64,000 nt of DNA from Nocardia inohanensis NBRC 100128 (GTDB lineage: Bacteria > Actinomycetota > Actinomycetes > Mycobacteriales > Mycobacteriaceae), in the NCBI RefSeq assembly GCF_001612945.1, contig NZ_BDBK01000013.1:24810-88809 (forward strand). The letters run 5' to 3'. Made by a program: the position numbers and the translations under genes. Numbering within the stretch: position 1 is the first letter of the stretch; every line of letters begins with the position of its first letter. Positions 8,565 through 17,491 of the stretch are shown in pieces. Below the pieces are notes generated by a model. That model was not told where the DNA came from. It was given only the letters and a program-made list of their open reading frames with translations, and searched no databases.

Positions 8565-9335
8565 TCAGTCGGTCGGGTGGATCGACTTCTTGACGATGGC
8601 GCGAGCCACGCCGGGCAGGAAGCGCCGCATCAGGTAGGCGGGGCGCGCCTGGCCGGGGAAGACGAACAGCGGCGTCTTCGGTGCGGCGAGCGCCTTTTCC
8701 AACGCGTCGATGATGGATTCCGGTGTGACGCCGCCGGATCCGCCGAGCACGCTGGCGTTCTCCTCACGGACCTTGTCCAGGAACGCCGTCTCCACCATGG
8801 GCGGGCAGAGGGTGAGCAGCCGCACCCCGGTGCCGTCGAGTTCGTAGGAAAGGCTGTCGGCGAAGCCGATGACCGCGAACTTCGAGGCCGAGTATCCGGC
8901 CAGCCCGGGCGAGGGCAGCCAGCCGGCGAGCGAGGCGAACAGCACCACCGTGCCGCGGCCCGCCGCTTTCATCGCGGGGATCACGGCCTGGCACAGGTTG
9001 ACCGTGCCCAGGTAGTTGACGTCGATCATTTTCTTGATCTGGCGCACATCGTGATCGAGCGCGGAGGCGTGCACGTGCGCCATTCCGGCCGCGTGCACCA
9101 GCTGGTCGATCGCCCCGAGTTCGGCGCGCACCTTCTCCACGACCGCGGCGACCTGCTCGGGATCGGAGACATCGCAGGTGTAGGTGTGCATGTTCGGCGA
9201 GCGGGTGGCGGTGGCGGTCAAGCCCTCGCCGTTCAGGTCGACGGCGGCCACCCGATGTCCCGCCGCGGCCATGCGCTGGGCGACGATGCGGCCCATGCCG
9301 CTGGCCGCGCCGGTGACGAGAACGGTCTGGGTCAT
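8565..9335 (-). CDS. Short-chain dehydrogenase/reductase
   Basis: 256-aa classical SDR. Visible features are the dinucleotide motif TGAASGMG (residues 8-15), DVSDPEQV, the structural NYLGTVN segment, the active-site serine in LFASLAGW and the catalytic YSASK. A hydrophobic, basic C-terminus (AYLMRRFLPGVARAIVKKS) resembles SDRs of lipid and steroid metabolism that associate with membranes. ATG 9335 overlaps the stop of the decarboxylase-like gene by 4 bp (ATGA), so they are coupled. A likely role is interconverting a hydroxyl and a ketone on a lipid or steroid substrate; the exact substrate is not readable. Confidence 0.85.
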   Translation of the reverse strand: MTQTVLVTGAASGMGRIVAQRMAAAGHRVAAVDLNGEGLTATATRSPNMHTYTCDVSDPEQVAAVVEKVRAELGAIDQLVHAAGMAHVHASALDHDVRQIKKMIDVNYLGTVNLCQAVIPAMKAAGRGTVVLFASLAGWLPSPGLAGYSASKFAVIGFADSLSYELDGTGVRLLTLCPPMVETAFLDKVREENASVLGGSGGVTPESIIDALEKALAAPKTPLFVFPGQARPAYLMRRFLPGVARAIVKKSIHPTD

Positions 9336-10036
9336 CGGACCTCCCGGGTTTGCAGGACGGTGGCGGCGTCCTCGAAAGTCATCGCGAGCGCGCCGATCCG
9401 GCTGGAGAACAGGGCCGCCTTGGGCAGCCCGAGCGCGCGCAGCTGTTCGGCGACCGGGTGATCGCCGAGTTCCACCCGCGCACCGCCGGGTCGCATCCGC
9501 ACCTTGGCGGGGTTCATGATCCAGGGCGTGCGCCGCAGCAGGCCGTTGCGCGAGGTGTAGGCGTCGATGGACGCGCCCCCGGCGCCGCCGGGCACGGGCA
9601 GGCCGTCGCCGATCCGCAGCCCGATCACGAATTGCCCGTCGACCCGTACTTCACAGCGCCCGTCCGCCGTGATGTCGATATCGGCCATGAGCTTGGGGAA
9701 GCCCCAAATCGATTGTCCCGCTTCACAGGTGAAGCTCTGATTCACCGGCAGCCAGTGGATGTAGGCCCCGGTGCTGTTGCGGCGGCCGGGCTGGCGCGCC
9801 ATCAGCGAGAAGGCGAATTCGTGGTACGGACCGAGGTCACCGTCCACGTAGCGCACGAAGGCGAGCGAGAGCATCGCCTTGCCGGGCAGCACCTTCAGCG
9901 GTTCCAGGCCGGTGCCGTCGAGCAGTTCGGCCGCGGCTGCGGCATCGACGAGGAAGAGCGCGGAGGCGGCATCGGCATGACGGATCTGCACCGGCATGCG
10001 GACTTGTTCGCCGAGTACGGAGTGTGCCGCTGCCAT
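9332..10036 (-). CDS. Acetoacetate decarboxylase-family protein
   Basis: About 234 aa with the acetoacetate-decarboxylase-fold signature. The lysine that forms the Schiff base in the family is seen in IWGFPKLMADID, and YHEFAFSLMAR plus WLPVNQSFTCEAG fit the conserved core. The frame is open up to 10129, but the start is placed at ATG 10036 (MAAAHSVLGEQ): an upstream start would put a KstR-like box inside the coding sequence, and the extra residues look non-conserved. Family members also include enzymes that are not beta-keto-acid decarboxylases, so activity on acetoacetate is not assured. Coupled with the downstream SDR. Confidence 0.75.
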   Translation of the reverse strand: MAAAHSVLGEQVRMPVQIRHADAASALFLVDAAAAAELLDGTGLEPLKVLPGKAMLSLAFVRYVDGDLGPYHEFAFSLMARQPGRRNSTGAYIHWLPVNQSFTCEAGQSIWGFPKLMADIDITADGRCEVRVDGQFVIGLRIGDGLPVPGGAGGASIDAYTSRNGLLRRTPWIMNPAKVRMRPGGARVELGDHPVAEQLRALGLPKAALFSSRIGALAMTFEDAATVLQTREVR

Positions 10037-10044
10037 TTCCAAAT

Positions 10045-10058
10045 TAGAACAGGTTCCC
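10045..10058. promoter_or_regulatory. KstR-like box, one mismatch
   Basis: TAGAACAGGTTCCC differs from TnnAACnnGTTnnA only at the last position. It lies 8 bp before the chosen start of the decarboxylase-like gene, suggesting a separate steroid-responsive promoter for the last two genes of the leftward string. Confidence 0.45.
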
Positions 10059-10135
10059 ATAATTCTCGTTGTGGTTTCGGCCCAGGAATCCCGGTGAACG
10101 GGCGCCGGGCGGGAGTGGAATTCCGACACGGGTTA

Positions 10136-11737
10136 TCACGCCTGGTGATCGGGCGGGTGCGCCGCCGCGTGCGCCTTGGCGGAGCGATAGTCCGGCTTCC
10201 CGCTGGGCGTGCGCGCCACCGCGTCCACCACCCAGATCGAGCGCGGCGCCTTGTACCCGGCGAGATGCGCCCGCACCTGCCGGTCCAGCGCCGCGAAGTC
10301 GATCTCGCCGTCGGCCGCCGATACCACCGCGGCCACCTGCTGCCCCCAGCGCTCGTGCGGCACGCCGATCACGACCGCGTCGTACACCGCGTCGTTCGCC
10401 TTGAGGATGGCCTCGACCTCCTCCGGGAACACCTTCTCGCCGCCGGTATTGATGACCATGTTCCCGCGCCCGATGAGCGTGACCGAGCCGTCCGCCTCGA
10501 CCCGCGCCCGATCGTCGGTGATGACCATCCGCACCCCGTCCACGGTGCGGAACAGCTTCTCGGTCTTGACCGGATCCTTGTAGTAGCCGATCGGCACATT
10601 GCCGGTCTTGGCCACCCAGCCCTCGCCGCCGGGTTCGACGGCGCGCCCCGCATCGTCGACCACGAGTGCGCCGCGACCGGTGTTCACCCGCGGCCCGCGC
10701 GCCGGATCGTCGTCCTTGGCCGCGAAACCGATTCCGCCGAAACCGGTTTCGGAGGAGCCGATGGATTCGGTGAGCAGCACGTTCGGGAAGAGTTCCAGCA
10801 GCGCGTTCTTCACCGGCTGGGTCAATTGCGCCGCCCCCGAGCCGATGGAGAACAGCGACGAGGCGTCCACCGGCGCGGCCCGGTAAGCGTCCACGAGCGG
10901 GCGAGCGATCGCGTCACCGGTGATGACGAGAATGTTCGCCCGCTCGCGCGCCACCGCCTGCCAGATGCGTGCCGGTTCGAAGCGCGGTTCGAACAGCACG
11001 GTGTTCCCCGACCAGAGCGCGGTGAAGGTCGGCATCATGGCGGCGGCGTGAATGAGCGGCGGCAGGACGAACCAGCGCAGCGGCTGGTTCTGCGCGCCGT
11101 GGCGGGATTGCTGGTATTCGTCGGCGACGGGTTCGCCGGTGTAGAAGTCGATGCCGCCGCCGAGCACCCGCCACATGTCCTCCTGCCGCCACATCACACC
11201 CTTGGGCAGGCCGGTGGTGCCGCCGGTGTACATGATGAACAGGTCGTCGGCGCTGCGCGGGCCGAAATCCCGGTCGGGCGAAGCGCTTTCGAGCGCCTGC
11301 TCGTAGGGCGTCGAAGAACTCTCCGGCCCCTCGCCCTGCGCGTCCTCGACCACGAGTGCGTGCCGCAGCTTGGGTAGTTGCGGGCGGACCGCTTCGATCA
11401 ACGGCGCGTAGCAGCGGTGATGCACCACCATCTCGAGGTCGGCATTGTCGTAGACGTAGCGCAGTTCCTCGGCCTGATAGCGGTAGTTGATGTTCACCGG
11501 CACGGCGCGAATCTTGAAGCAGCCCAACAGCGTTTCGAGGGTCTCGATGCCGTTGTGCATATGGAAGCCGATATGCGTGCCGGGCCCGGCGCCGGCGGCG
11601 GCCAGGTGATGCGCGAGCCGGTTCGCCCGGGCATCGAGTTCGGCGAAGGTGAGCCGCCGTTCGCCCTCGATCACGGCGAGCCGATCGGGGACGGCGTCGG
11701 CGGCATGCTCGTAGAGGTCGGCGAAGTTGCTGGCCAT
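10136..11737 (-). CDS. Acyl-CoA synthetase (FadD family)
   Basis: 533-aa adenylate-forming ligase that would activate a carboxylic acid to its CoA thioester using ATP. Motifs: the P-loop-like YTGGTTGLPKGV (about residue 170), the adenine-binding ESIGSSETG, the hinge region VTLIGRGNMVINTGGEKVFPEEVE, and the C-terminal catalytic lysine region ARTPSGKPDYRS. Overall it resembles the FadD17/FadD19 group that activates steroid side-chain acids, an inference from context and remembered similarity. It lies 17 bp after the unknown 416-aa gene in the operon headed by CYP123. Confidence 0.85.
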   Translation of the reverse strand: MASNFADLYEHAADAVPDRLAVIEGERRLTFAELDARANRLAHHLAAAGAGPGTHIGFHMHNGIETLETLLGCFKIRAVPVNINYRYQAEELRYVYDNADLEMVVHHRCYAPLIEAVRPQLPKLRHALVVEDAQGEGPESSSTPYEQALESASPDRDFGPRSADDLFIMYTGGTTGLPKGVMWRQEDMWRVLGGGIDFYTGEPVADEYQQSRHGAQNQPLRWFVLPPLIHAAAMMPTFTALWSGNTVLFEPRFEPARIWQAVARERANILVITGDAIARPLVDAYRAAPVDASSLFSIGSGAAQLTQPVKNALLELFPNVLLTESIGSSETGFGGIGFAAKDDDPARGPRVNTGRGALVVDDAGRAVEPGGEGWVAKTGNVPIGYYKDPVKTEKLFRTVDGVRMVITDDRARVEADGSVTLIGRGNMVINTGGEKVFPEEVEAILKANDAVYDAVVIGVPHERWGQQVAAVVSAADGEIDFAALDRQVRAHLAGYKAPRSIWVVDAVARTPSGKPDYRSAKAHAAAHPPDHQA

Positions 11738-11754
11738 GACAGCTCGCTTTCTGA

Positions 11755-13005
11755 CTACCGGACGGTGAGCGGCAGGGGGATGCCTCGATCGGTGAAGGTG
11801 AAGGCGGCACCGGTGCTGAAGCGGGTGATGGTGACCTCGACGGCTTCGGGAAAGGCGTGGTCGGCCAGGCCGATCTCGAAGGTGAGCGCGCAGTCCTCGG
11901 CTTTGCGCAGGCGGCTGCGGAAGCGCGGGTTCACGCCCCGTACCAGCGCGTCGAGCGGTTCGAGGTGATCGGCGTCCAGCAGCATCGGCCAGGCATCGTC
12001 ATCCGCGCCGCCGCAGGCGCGGCCGATCCGCAATTCGACGATCTGCTCGCCGCCGGTGGTCTCGGTGGCCACCTCGATATCGAGATAGGCGGCCGGATTC
12101 AAGACCGGATGCAGGCGCAGCACCTTCGCCAGCGCCGCCGCGTCGTCGCCGAGACCCAATGCCTTGCAGAGTCTTTCGGACGTGAGTCCCGCGATGCCGG
12201 TGAACTGCTTGCGCACGATGTCCAGCACGGCGTCCGTGCGCGCCTCGACCGCGCACCGGAACCCCAGCCCGAGCAGATGGTGTTGCAGGCACACCTCGTC
12301 CGCCATCCGGATCAGGGCCGGACGGGAGAAGTCCTCGAAGCGCAGATCGTTCAGCAGCGGACCCGAATAGTCGTGCAGTCCCTCGCCTTCAGGAACGATC
12401 GGCTCCAACACCGTTCCGGCGGCCTGACTTCCGGCGACCAGGTGCGCATCGGCTATCGGCTCGGGCGGCTCGTGCGCCGGGTCGATGACGACCGTCCACG
12501 CGCACACCGGTTTCCGGTCCGCCGGCACCCGCGGCGGCCGATGCACCGGCCGCACCTGGGCGTGCGGATTCGTCGCCAGCGCACTGGCATCGAAGGTCGG
12601 ATCCTCGATGTGATGGCACATGGCCACCACGAACTCCTCCCCCATCGGCTCCACATCGGCCAGCGCGCCGCAGTGATCGAGATGGAATTCCCCGTGGTCG
12701 TGATCGTGCACCCGGTAGCGGAAGTCCATGAACTGCGGCGGTGCGCCGATATCCAGCTGGAAGCCTTTGAAGATGGCGTCCACCCCGTCACCGGTGACGC
12801 CCAGCGCTTTTCGCATCCGCCGGGTGTACACCGGGCTGGCCAGCCGCCATTCGTCGATGGCCACCTCGGTCATGCCCTCCCGGCCGAGCGCGGCGATCAC
12901 ATGCGCCATTCCGGACCGGTCGATGAGGTGCCCGCACAACAGCAGCTCCGGCACCAGCACCGCGAGTTCGGCGCGGTTCAGCGCCGCGTATCGGCTCGTC
13001 ACCAC
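11755..13005 (-). CDS. Conserved protein of unknown function in sterol operon
   Basis: About 416 aa, no family recognised with certainty. It starts at one of two tandem GTG codons (13005 or 13002) that overlap the stop of the NTF2-like gene. A histidine/acid-rich block in the N-terminal third, with HDHDHGEFHLDHCGALADVEP, looks like a metal site or catalytic centre; CHHIEDPTF follows. The C-terminal half (LLDADHLEPLDALVRGVNPRF, FEIGLADHAFPEAVEVTI) is soluble and mixed alpha/beta. There is no signal peptide or membrane segment. Its place between an NTF2-like protein and an acyl-CoA ligase, in an operon with CYP123 and ferredoxin, suggests an enzyme of the same pathway. Confidence 0.7.
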   Translation of the reverse strand: MVTSRYAALNRAELAVLVPELLLCGHLIDRSGMAHVIAALGREGMTEVAIDEWRLASPVYTRRMRKALGVTGDGVDAIFKGFQLDIGAPPQFMDFRYRVHDHDHGEFHLDHCGALADVEPMGEEFVVAMCHHIEDPTFDASALATNPHAQVRPVHRPPRVPADRKPVCAWTVVIDPAHEPPEPIADAHLVAGSQAAGTVLEPIVPEGEGLHDYSGPLLNDLRFEDFSRPALIRMADEVCLQHHLLGLGFRCAVEARTDAVLDIVRKQFTGIAGLTSERLCKALGLGDDAAALAKVLRLHPVLNPAAYLDIEVATETTGGEQIVELRIGRACGGADDDAWPMLLDADHLEPLDALVRGVNPRFRSRLRKAEDCALTFEIGLADHAFPEAVEVTITRFSTGAAFTFTDRGIPLPLTVR

Positions 13006-13547
13006 TGCGGTACCGGCCCCTTCCCGGTCGGGTACCACCCGGGCAGGGGCTGGCCGGCCATCGAGCGTTCGATCCGCTTCTGCATGCCGGGCGAGAGCGC
13101 GTTGTCGGTCATCATCTCGACGAAAAGCGCTGTCACATTGCCGAAGTCGAAGAAGTCGCGCTGCCAGGACCATTGGAAGTCGCCCGCGTACCGGAACCAG
13201 CTGCCGCCGATGCCTTCCGGACTGTAGGGCCGTCCGTCGGGCCGGTGTTTCTCGTTGATCTGCTTCCAGAAGCCGATGACGCTGCCGCTGCGTTCGTCCA
13301 CCACGAATTCCTGGTAGGGGTAGGTCCAGCCTTCCAGGCCGAACATCTCCTGGCCGAGGGCGATATCGCGGATCTCGTCACGCCCGACGGCCATGAACTC
13401 CTGTTGCGGACCGTAGTTCCAGCCGTAGGTGGCGTCCTCGGTATAGAAGTGCGCCAAGGGTTTCCAATCCCCGAGCGCCTCACAGTCGCGGTTCTCCTCC
13501 ACCCAGCGGCGGATCATTTCGTCGAGTTCGTCGCGGGACCAAGACAT
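12999..13547 (-). CDS. NTF2/SnoaL-like protein
   Basis: 182-aa protein of the cone-shaped NTF2-like superfamily, which includes ketosteroid isomerases and polyketide cyclases. Typical are the N-terminal helices (MIRRWVEENRDCEALGDW), FYTEDATYGW and the strands GSVIGFWKQIN and WFRYAGDFQWSWQRDFFD. ATG 13547 (MSWSRDEL) follows an AGGTGA; a GTG at 13556 that overlaps the ferredoxin stop is the alternative. The M. tuberculosis cyp51 region also encodes an NTF2-like protein (Rv0760c), which supports a steroid-related role. Whether it is catalytic is unknown. Confidence 0.75.
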   Translation of the reverse strand: MSWSRDELDEMIRRWVEENRDCEALGDWKPLAHFYTEDATYGWNYGPQQEFMAVGRDEIRDIALGQEMFGLEGWTYPYQEFVVDERSGSVIGFWKQINEKHRPDGRPYSPEGIGGSWFRYAGDFQWSWQRDFFDFGNVTALFVEMMTDNALSPGMQKRIERSMAGQPLPGWYPTGKGPVPQW

Positions 13548-13552
13548 AAGCG

Positions 13553-13762
13553 TCACCTTCGGTCTTCCATGCTGTCGTCGACCAGCGACAGCGCCTGGGT
13601 CGGGCAGTAGCGGACGGCGAGGCGGGCGGCCTCGAGATCGGTCCCGGGATCGGCGCGCAGGATTTCCACCTGCCCGGTCTTGGGGACCTGGAAGAGTGCG
13701 GGCGCTTCGTCCTGGCAGACGGCGTGCCCCTGACAGAGATCGAGATCGACGACGAGTCTCAC
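13553..13762 (-). CDS. Small 3Fe-4S-type ferredoxin
   Basis: 69-aa ferredoxin reading VVDLDLCQGHAVCQDEAPALF near the start and AVRYCPTQALSLVD near the end. Three cluster cysteines (CxxxxxC and the distal CP) with His in the usual place of the fourth ligand mark the 3Fe-4S ferredoxins that pass electrons to actinobacterial P450s. It closely resembles my memory of Rv0763c, the partner next to cyp51 in M. tuberculosis. GTG 13762 has a strong GGAGG and overlaps the upstream SDR stop (GTGA). It probably serves CYP123, encoded two genes upstream, and CYP51, encoded 9 kb away. Confidence 0.9.
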   Translation of the reverse strand: MRLVVDLDLCQGHAVCQDEAPALFQVPKTGQVEILRADPGTDLEAARLAVRYCPTQALSLVDDSMEDRR

Positions 13763-14559
13763 GGCTCCTCCCCCGGTTCGTCGCGCGGGCGCAGCGGGGC
13801 CTCCGGCTGCACCTCGACGAGGACGAGATGCGCTCCGCGCGGGGTGGATACGACGGCGGCGACGGCGGCCGCGATATCGGCGGCGCGCAGGAACTGGGGG
13901 TGCCGGGCGAAACCCCACTTCACCCACTCCTCCAGCATGGGACCGACCACCTCGGGTTCGGCCTGCATGCCCATGCCGGTCAGGGTCTGCCCCGGGCGGA
14001 CGATGCTGGAGCGGACGCCGGTGCCCTCGAGCTCCATGCGCAATTGCCGCGCATAGGCTTCCAGGCCGGACTTGGCGGCGCTGTAGGCCCCGGAGAACGG
14101 GCGTACCCGGTCGGCGCAATCGGAGCCGATGAAGACGAAATCGCCGCGCTGCCGCTCCACCATGCCGGGCAATACCCGGTTCGCGAGACGCTGCGCACCG
14201 ACCAGGTGGACGTCGATCTGGCTCGCGAACGTCTCCGGACCCATGGCCCAGCCTGACCCGAACTCGAGATCGCCCGCACCGGAAACGACGATCTCGCAGG
14301 TGCCCAGCACGTTTTCGGCAGCGGAGACGAACTCGTCGATGGAGGCGGCATCGGTGACATCGAGGCGGTGCGCGAACGCCTCGCCGCCGTCCGCGCGGAT
14401 CTTCTCCGCCATGGTCTCGCAGATCTCCACGCGGCGCGCCCCCAATGCGACCGGATGGCCGAGTTCGGCGAGCGTGACGGCGGTGGCGGCCCCGATACCG
14501 GAGGACGCGCCCGCGATGAGGACCGGGCGGCGGGCCGGATGCGGTGCGAAGCGCGGCAT
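13759..14559 (-). CDS. Short-chain dehydrogenase (Rv0765c-like)
   Basis: About 266-aa SDR with the cofactor motif AGASSGIGAAT, the structural motif VSGAGDLEFG, the active-site serine region FVFIGSDCAD and catalytic YSAAK (SGAYSAAKSGLEAYARQL). In M. tuberculosis an SDR gene (Rv0765c) lies between cyp51 and cyp123, and this gene is probably its counterpart. ATG 14559 has GGAGG at 7-bp spacing; a GTG at 14562 overlapping the CYP123 stop is also possible. The stop overlaps the ferredoxin start. Confidence 0.85.
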   Translation of the reverse strand: MPRFAPHPARRPVLIAGASSGIGAATAVTLAELGHPVALGARRVEICETMAEKIRADGGEAFAHRLDVTDAASIDEFVSAAENVLGTCEIVVSGAGDLEFGSGWAMGPETFASQIDVHLVGAQRLANRVLPGMVERQRGDFVFIGSDCADRVRPFSGAYSAAKSGLEAYARQLRMELEGTGVRSSIVRPGQTLTGMGMQAEPEVVGPMLEEWVKWGFARHPQFLRAADIAAAVAAVVSTPRGAHLVLVEVQPEAPLRPRDEPGEEP

Positions 14560-15764
14560 CACCGCACCTCCACCGAGACCGGGAGCTTCGAGAAGCCGCG
14601 CACGTTCACCGAATGCACGCGCTCGCTACCGGATTCGCGCAGGCCGTACGCCTTGACGCGCGCGGTGAACTCGCGCAGCACCACCGAGGCTTCCAAACGC
14701 GCCAGGTGTGCGCCGAGGCAGAAGTGCACGCCGCGCCCGAAGCTGATCAGCCCGCCCTTGTCACCGCGTTCGATGTCGTAGCGGTCGGGTTCGTGGAAGA
14801 CCGCGGCGTCCCGGTTGGCGGATCCGATGAGCAGCAGCACCTTCGCACCCTGCGGGATGGTGCGGCCGTAATACTCCAGGTCGATGGCGGCGGTGCGAGC
14901 CAGGATCTGACTGGAGGCATCGAAGCGCAGCGTCTCCTCCACCCAGTCGTCCACCAACTCCGGATGCGCCGCCACCTTCGCGTACTGCTCGGGGTACCGC
15001 CCCGCCCAATACAGTGCGTTCCCCAGCAGTTTGGTGGTGGTCTCATTGCCCGCCACCACCATCAGGAACATGAAGCCGAGGATCTCCTCGTCGGTGAGGC
15101 GGTCGCCGTCGGCTTCGGCTTCCAGCAGCGCCGAGGTGAGATCGGTGGAGGGCCGGCGCCGCCGTTCGGCGATCATCTCGTGGTAGTAGCCCATCAGGTG
15201 CAGAGCGGCCTCCATGGCCGCGACCGGGACGTCCAGAACGCCGTCCTCGCGATGCACCAGCAGGTCGGCCAGGCGGCGCAGTTCGGCGCGATCGGCCTCG
15301 GGGACGCCGAGCAGTTCGGAGATGACGTCCATGGGCACCTTGCCCGCCACGTCGTCGATCCAATCGAAATCGCCTGCCGCCAAGGCGGGTTCGAGATAGC
15401 GCAGGGTGATCTCCCGAATGCGATCGTGCATCTCGGTGACCCGGCGCGGCGTGAAGCCCTGATAGACGAGCTTGCGCAGGCGCAGATGCGCGGGATCGTC
15501 CATGGCCAGAAAGGACATGGTGCGATGCGCGTGCGGGCCCCAGGCGGCCGGATCCAGGGACACCCCGTTGCCGCTGGAGAGCCGCACATTGTCGCGGAAG
15601 CCCGCGGCCACATCGGCGTGCCGCGACAGGGCCCAGAAATCCAGCTCGGGATTGTGATACACCGGCTGCTCGGCGCGCAGGCGCTGATAGACCGGGTACG
15701 GGTCGTCGTGGACGCGGTAGTCGTAGGGGTCGAAGAGCAGCGGCTCGACGGAGGCTGCGGTCAT
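14559..15764 (-). CDS. cyp123: Cytochrome P450, CYP123 type
   Basis: 401-aa soluble P450. The I-helix oxygen-activation motif is VVAGNETTTKLL, the K-helix motif is EETLRF, and the heme-thiolate loop is FGRGVHFCLGAHLARLEA. LSSGNGVSLDP, MSFLAMDDPAHLRLRKLV, PMDVISELLGVP and VHSVNVRGFSKLPVSV line up with remembered M. tuberculosis CYP123 (Rv0766c), whose substrate is unknown. It heads the leftward operon with SDR and ferredoxin, and its promoter carries one of the four GACACGTGTC operators. Confidence 0.9.
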   Translation of the reverse strand: MTAASVEPLLFDPYDYRVHDDPYPVYQRLRAEQPVYHNPELDFWALSRHADVAAGFRDNVRLSSGNGVSLDPAAWGPHAHRTMSFLAMDDPAHLRLRKLVYQGFTPRRVTEMHDRIREITLRYLEPALAAGDFDWIDDVAGKVPMDVISELLGVPEADRAELRRLADLLVHREDGVLDVPVAAMEAALHLMGYYHEMIAERRRRPSTDLTSALLEAEADGDRLTDEEILGFMFLMVVAGNETTTKLLGNALYWAGRYPEQYAKVAAHPELVDDWVEETLRFDASSQILARTAAIDLEYYGRTIPQGAKVLLLIGSANRDAAVFHEPDRYDIERGDKGGLISFGRGVHFCLGAHLARLEASVVLREFTARVKAYGLRESGSERVHSVNVRGFSKLPVSVEVR

Positions 15765-15840
15765 CGTCTCGGCACCTCGTATTCGGTAACGCGTTCATCG
15801 GCTCTGATGAACGCGGGCAGCCGCGAGGGACACGCGGCTG

Positions 15841-15882
15841 GACACGTGTCTGTACGGTACTAGCAGGGCGCTGAGCTGACAA
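15841..15882 (-). promoter_or_regulatory. Promoter with TetR-type operator, site A (CYP123 operon)
   Basis: Reading leftward: -35 TTGTCA (15882-15877), 17-bp spacer, -10 TACCGT (15859-15854), 3 bp, then the perfect palindrome GACACGTGTC (15850-15841). The operator covers the expected transcription start. It has the same geometry as the three other promoters described at 15943, 22417 and 23105. Confidence 0.75.
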
Positions 15883-15942
15883 TGGATTCTGAAATTTGCC
15901 CGAATAGGACACGGCCACCGAGCGCCATTCTGAAACATGTTC

Positions 15943-15990
15943 TTGCGCGTCTCGAAGCTCCGAACCTATAGTCCGTACACGTGTCCGGAC
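15943..15990 (+). promoter_or_regulatory. Promoter with TetR-type operator, site B (aldehyde dehydrogenase operon)
   Basis: -35 TTGCGC (15943-15948), 18-bp spacer, -10 TATAGT (15967-15972), 3 bp, then TACACGTGTC inside the imperfect 20-bp palindrome GTCCGTACACGTGTCCGGAC (15971-15990). The operator centre is 8.5 bp after the -10, as in the other three sites. Confidence 0.7.
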
Positions 15991-16006
15991 AGCATGGGAG
16001 CTACCG

Positions 16007-17479
16007 ATGAGCCCGAACGATCTCATCCCTGACGGCGGATCGGGACTGCTGATCGGAGGCAAACTCGTACCCGGCGGCAACGGGGTGTTCAACACCTCGA
16101 ATCCGGCCACCGGAGCGGTGCTGGGCCAAGCGGCCAATGCCGACCTCGCCGACCTGGACGCCGCCATCGCCGCGGCACGCACCGCCTTCGACGACACCGG
16201 CTGGTCCCGCGATCCCGGCTTCCGGGCGAATTGCCTGCGGCAGCTGCGGGATGCGCTGCGGGGGCATATCGAGGAGCTGCGCGAGATCACCATCGCCGAG
16301 GTGGGCGCGCCGCGCATGCTGACCGCCGGGCCGCAGCTGGAGGGGCCGGTCAACGATCTCGGCTACTTCGCGGACCTGGCCGAAAACTATTCGTGGGAAA
16401 CCGATCTCGGCATCGCCTCGCCCATGGGCATCAAGAGCAGCCGGCGGGTGCGGCGCGAGCCCATCGGGGTGGTGGGGGCGATCACGCCCTGGAACTTCCC
16501 GCATCAGATCAATTTCGCCAAGCTCGGGCCGGCGCTGGCGGCGGGGACCACGGTGGTGCTCAAGCCCGCGCCCGATACGCCGTGGTGTGCGGCGGCGGTG
16601 GGGCGGATCATCGCCGAGGAGACCGATATTCCGGCCGGGGTGGTCAATATCGTGACCTCCGACGATCACGCCCTGGGCGCGCGGCTGGTCACCGATCCGC
16701 GGGTGGACATGGTGTCGTTCACCGGGTCGACGCAGACCGGGCGCGCCGTGATGAGCGCTGCCGCAGCGTCTTTGAAGAAGGTGTTCCTGGAGCTGGGCGG
16801 GAAGTCGGCGTTCATCGTGCTGGACGACGCGGATATCGCGGCGGCGGCGAGCTACGCGGCGTTCGGGGTCTGCGTGCACGCGGGGCAGGGGTGCGCGATC
16901 AGCACGCGGCTGCTGGTGCCGCGGGCGCGGTACGACGAAGCCGTGCAGGCGGCGGCGCGAACGCTGGCGAATATCAAGCCCGGTGATCCGTCGAAGCCAG
17001 GAACCGTGTGCGGCCCTTTGATTTCCGAACGTCAGCTGGCACGCGTCGAACGCTATCTCGAGCTCGCCCGCGCCGAGGGCGGCACCATCGTCACCGGCGG
17101 CGGCCGTCCGGATCGGCTCGATGGCTGGTTCATCGAACCGACTCTCATCGCCGGACTCGCCAACAGCTCGACCGTGGCGCAGGAAGAGATCTTCGGCCCG
17201 GTGCTGGTGGTCATCCCGCACGACGGTGGCGCGGATGCGGTTCGGATCGCCAACGACTCCCCGTACGGGCTCTCCGGATCGGTGTGGGGCACCGATACCG
17301 AACGCGTGCGCGCGGTGGTGGAAGGCGTGCGGACCGGCACGCTCAGCGTCAACGGCGGCATCTGGTACTCGGCCGACGCACCCTTCGGCGGGTACAAGCA
17401 GTCCGGTATCGGCCGGGAAATGGGCGTCCTCGGGTTCGAGGAATACACCGAGACCAAACTCATCGCGACCGGCTGCTGA
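16007..17479 (+). CDS. aldA: NAD-dependent aldehyde dehydrogenase (AldA, Rv0768-like)
   Basis: 490-aa aldehyde dehydrogenase with AITPWNFPHQINFAKLGPAL, the cofactor motif FTGSTQTGRAVM, the glutamate in LELGGKSAF and the catalytic cysteine in HAGQGCAISTRL. It is the first gene of a rightward operon whose order (aldehyde dehydrogenase, SDR, hydroxyisobutyrate-dehydrogenase-like, CMD-like) equals M. tuberculosis Rv0768-Rv0771, and it faces the CYP123 operon as Rv0768 faces Rv0767c-Rv0763c. It probably oxidises an aldehyde made by P450 hydroxylation and alcohol oxidation. ATG 16007 follows GGGAG. Confidence 0.85.
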   Translation: MSPNDLIPDGGSGLLIGGKLVPGGNGVFNTSNPATGAVLGQAANADLADLDAAIAAARTAFDDTGWSRDPGFRANCLRQLRDALRGHIEELREITIAEVGAPRMLTAGPQLEGPVNDLGYFADLAENYSWETDLGIASPMGIKSSRRVRREPIGVVGAITPWNFPHQINFAKLGPALAAGTTVVLKPAPDTPWCAAAVGRIIAEETDIPAGVVNIVTSDDHALGARLVTDPRVDMVSFTGSTQTGRAVMSAAAASLKKVFLELGGKSAFIVLDDADIAAAASYAAFGVCVHAGQGCAISTRLLVPRARYDEAVQAAARTLANIKPGDPSKPGTVCGPLISERQLARVERYLELARAEGGTIVTGGGRPDRLDGWFIEPTLIAGLANSSTVAQEEIFGPVLVVIPHDGGADAVRIANDSPYGLSGSVWGTDTERVRAVVEGVRTGTLSVNGGIWYSADAPFGGYKQSGIGREMGVLGFEEYTETKLIATGC

Positions 17480-17491
17480 AGGAGCACGGAC

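Noticed and set aside
9350..11377. 675-aa plus-strand ORF
   Set aside because: Antisense to the decarboxylase-like and FadD genes, which have clear domains.
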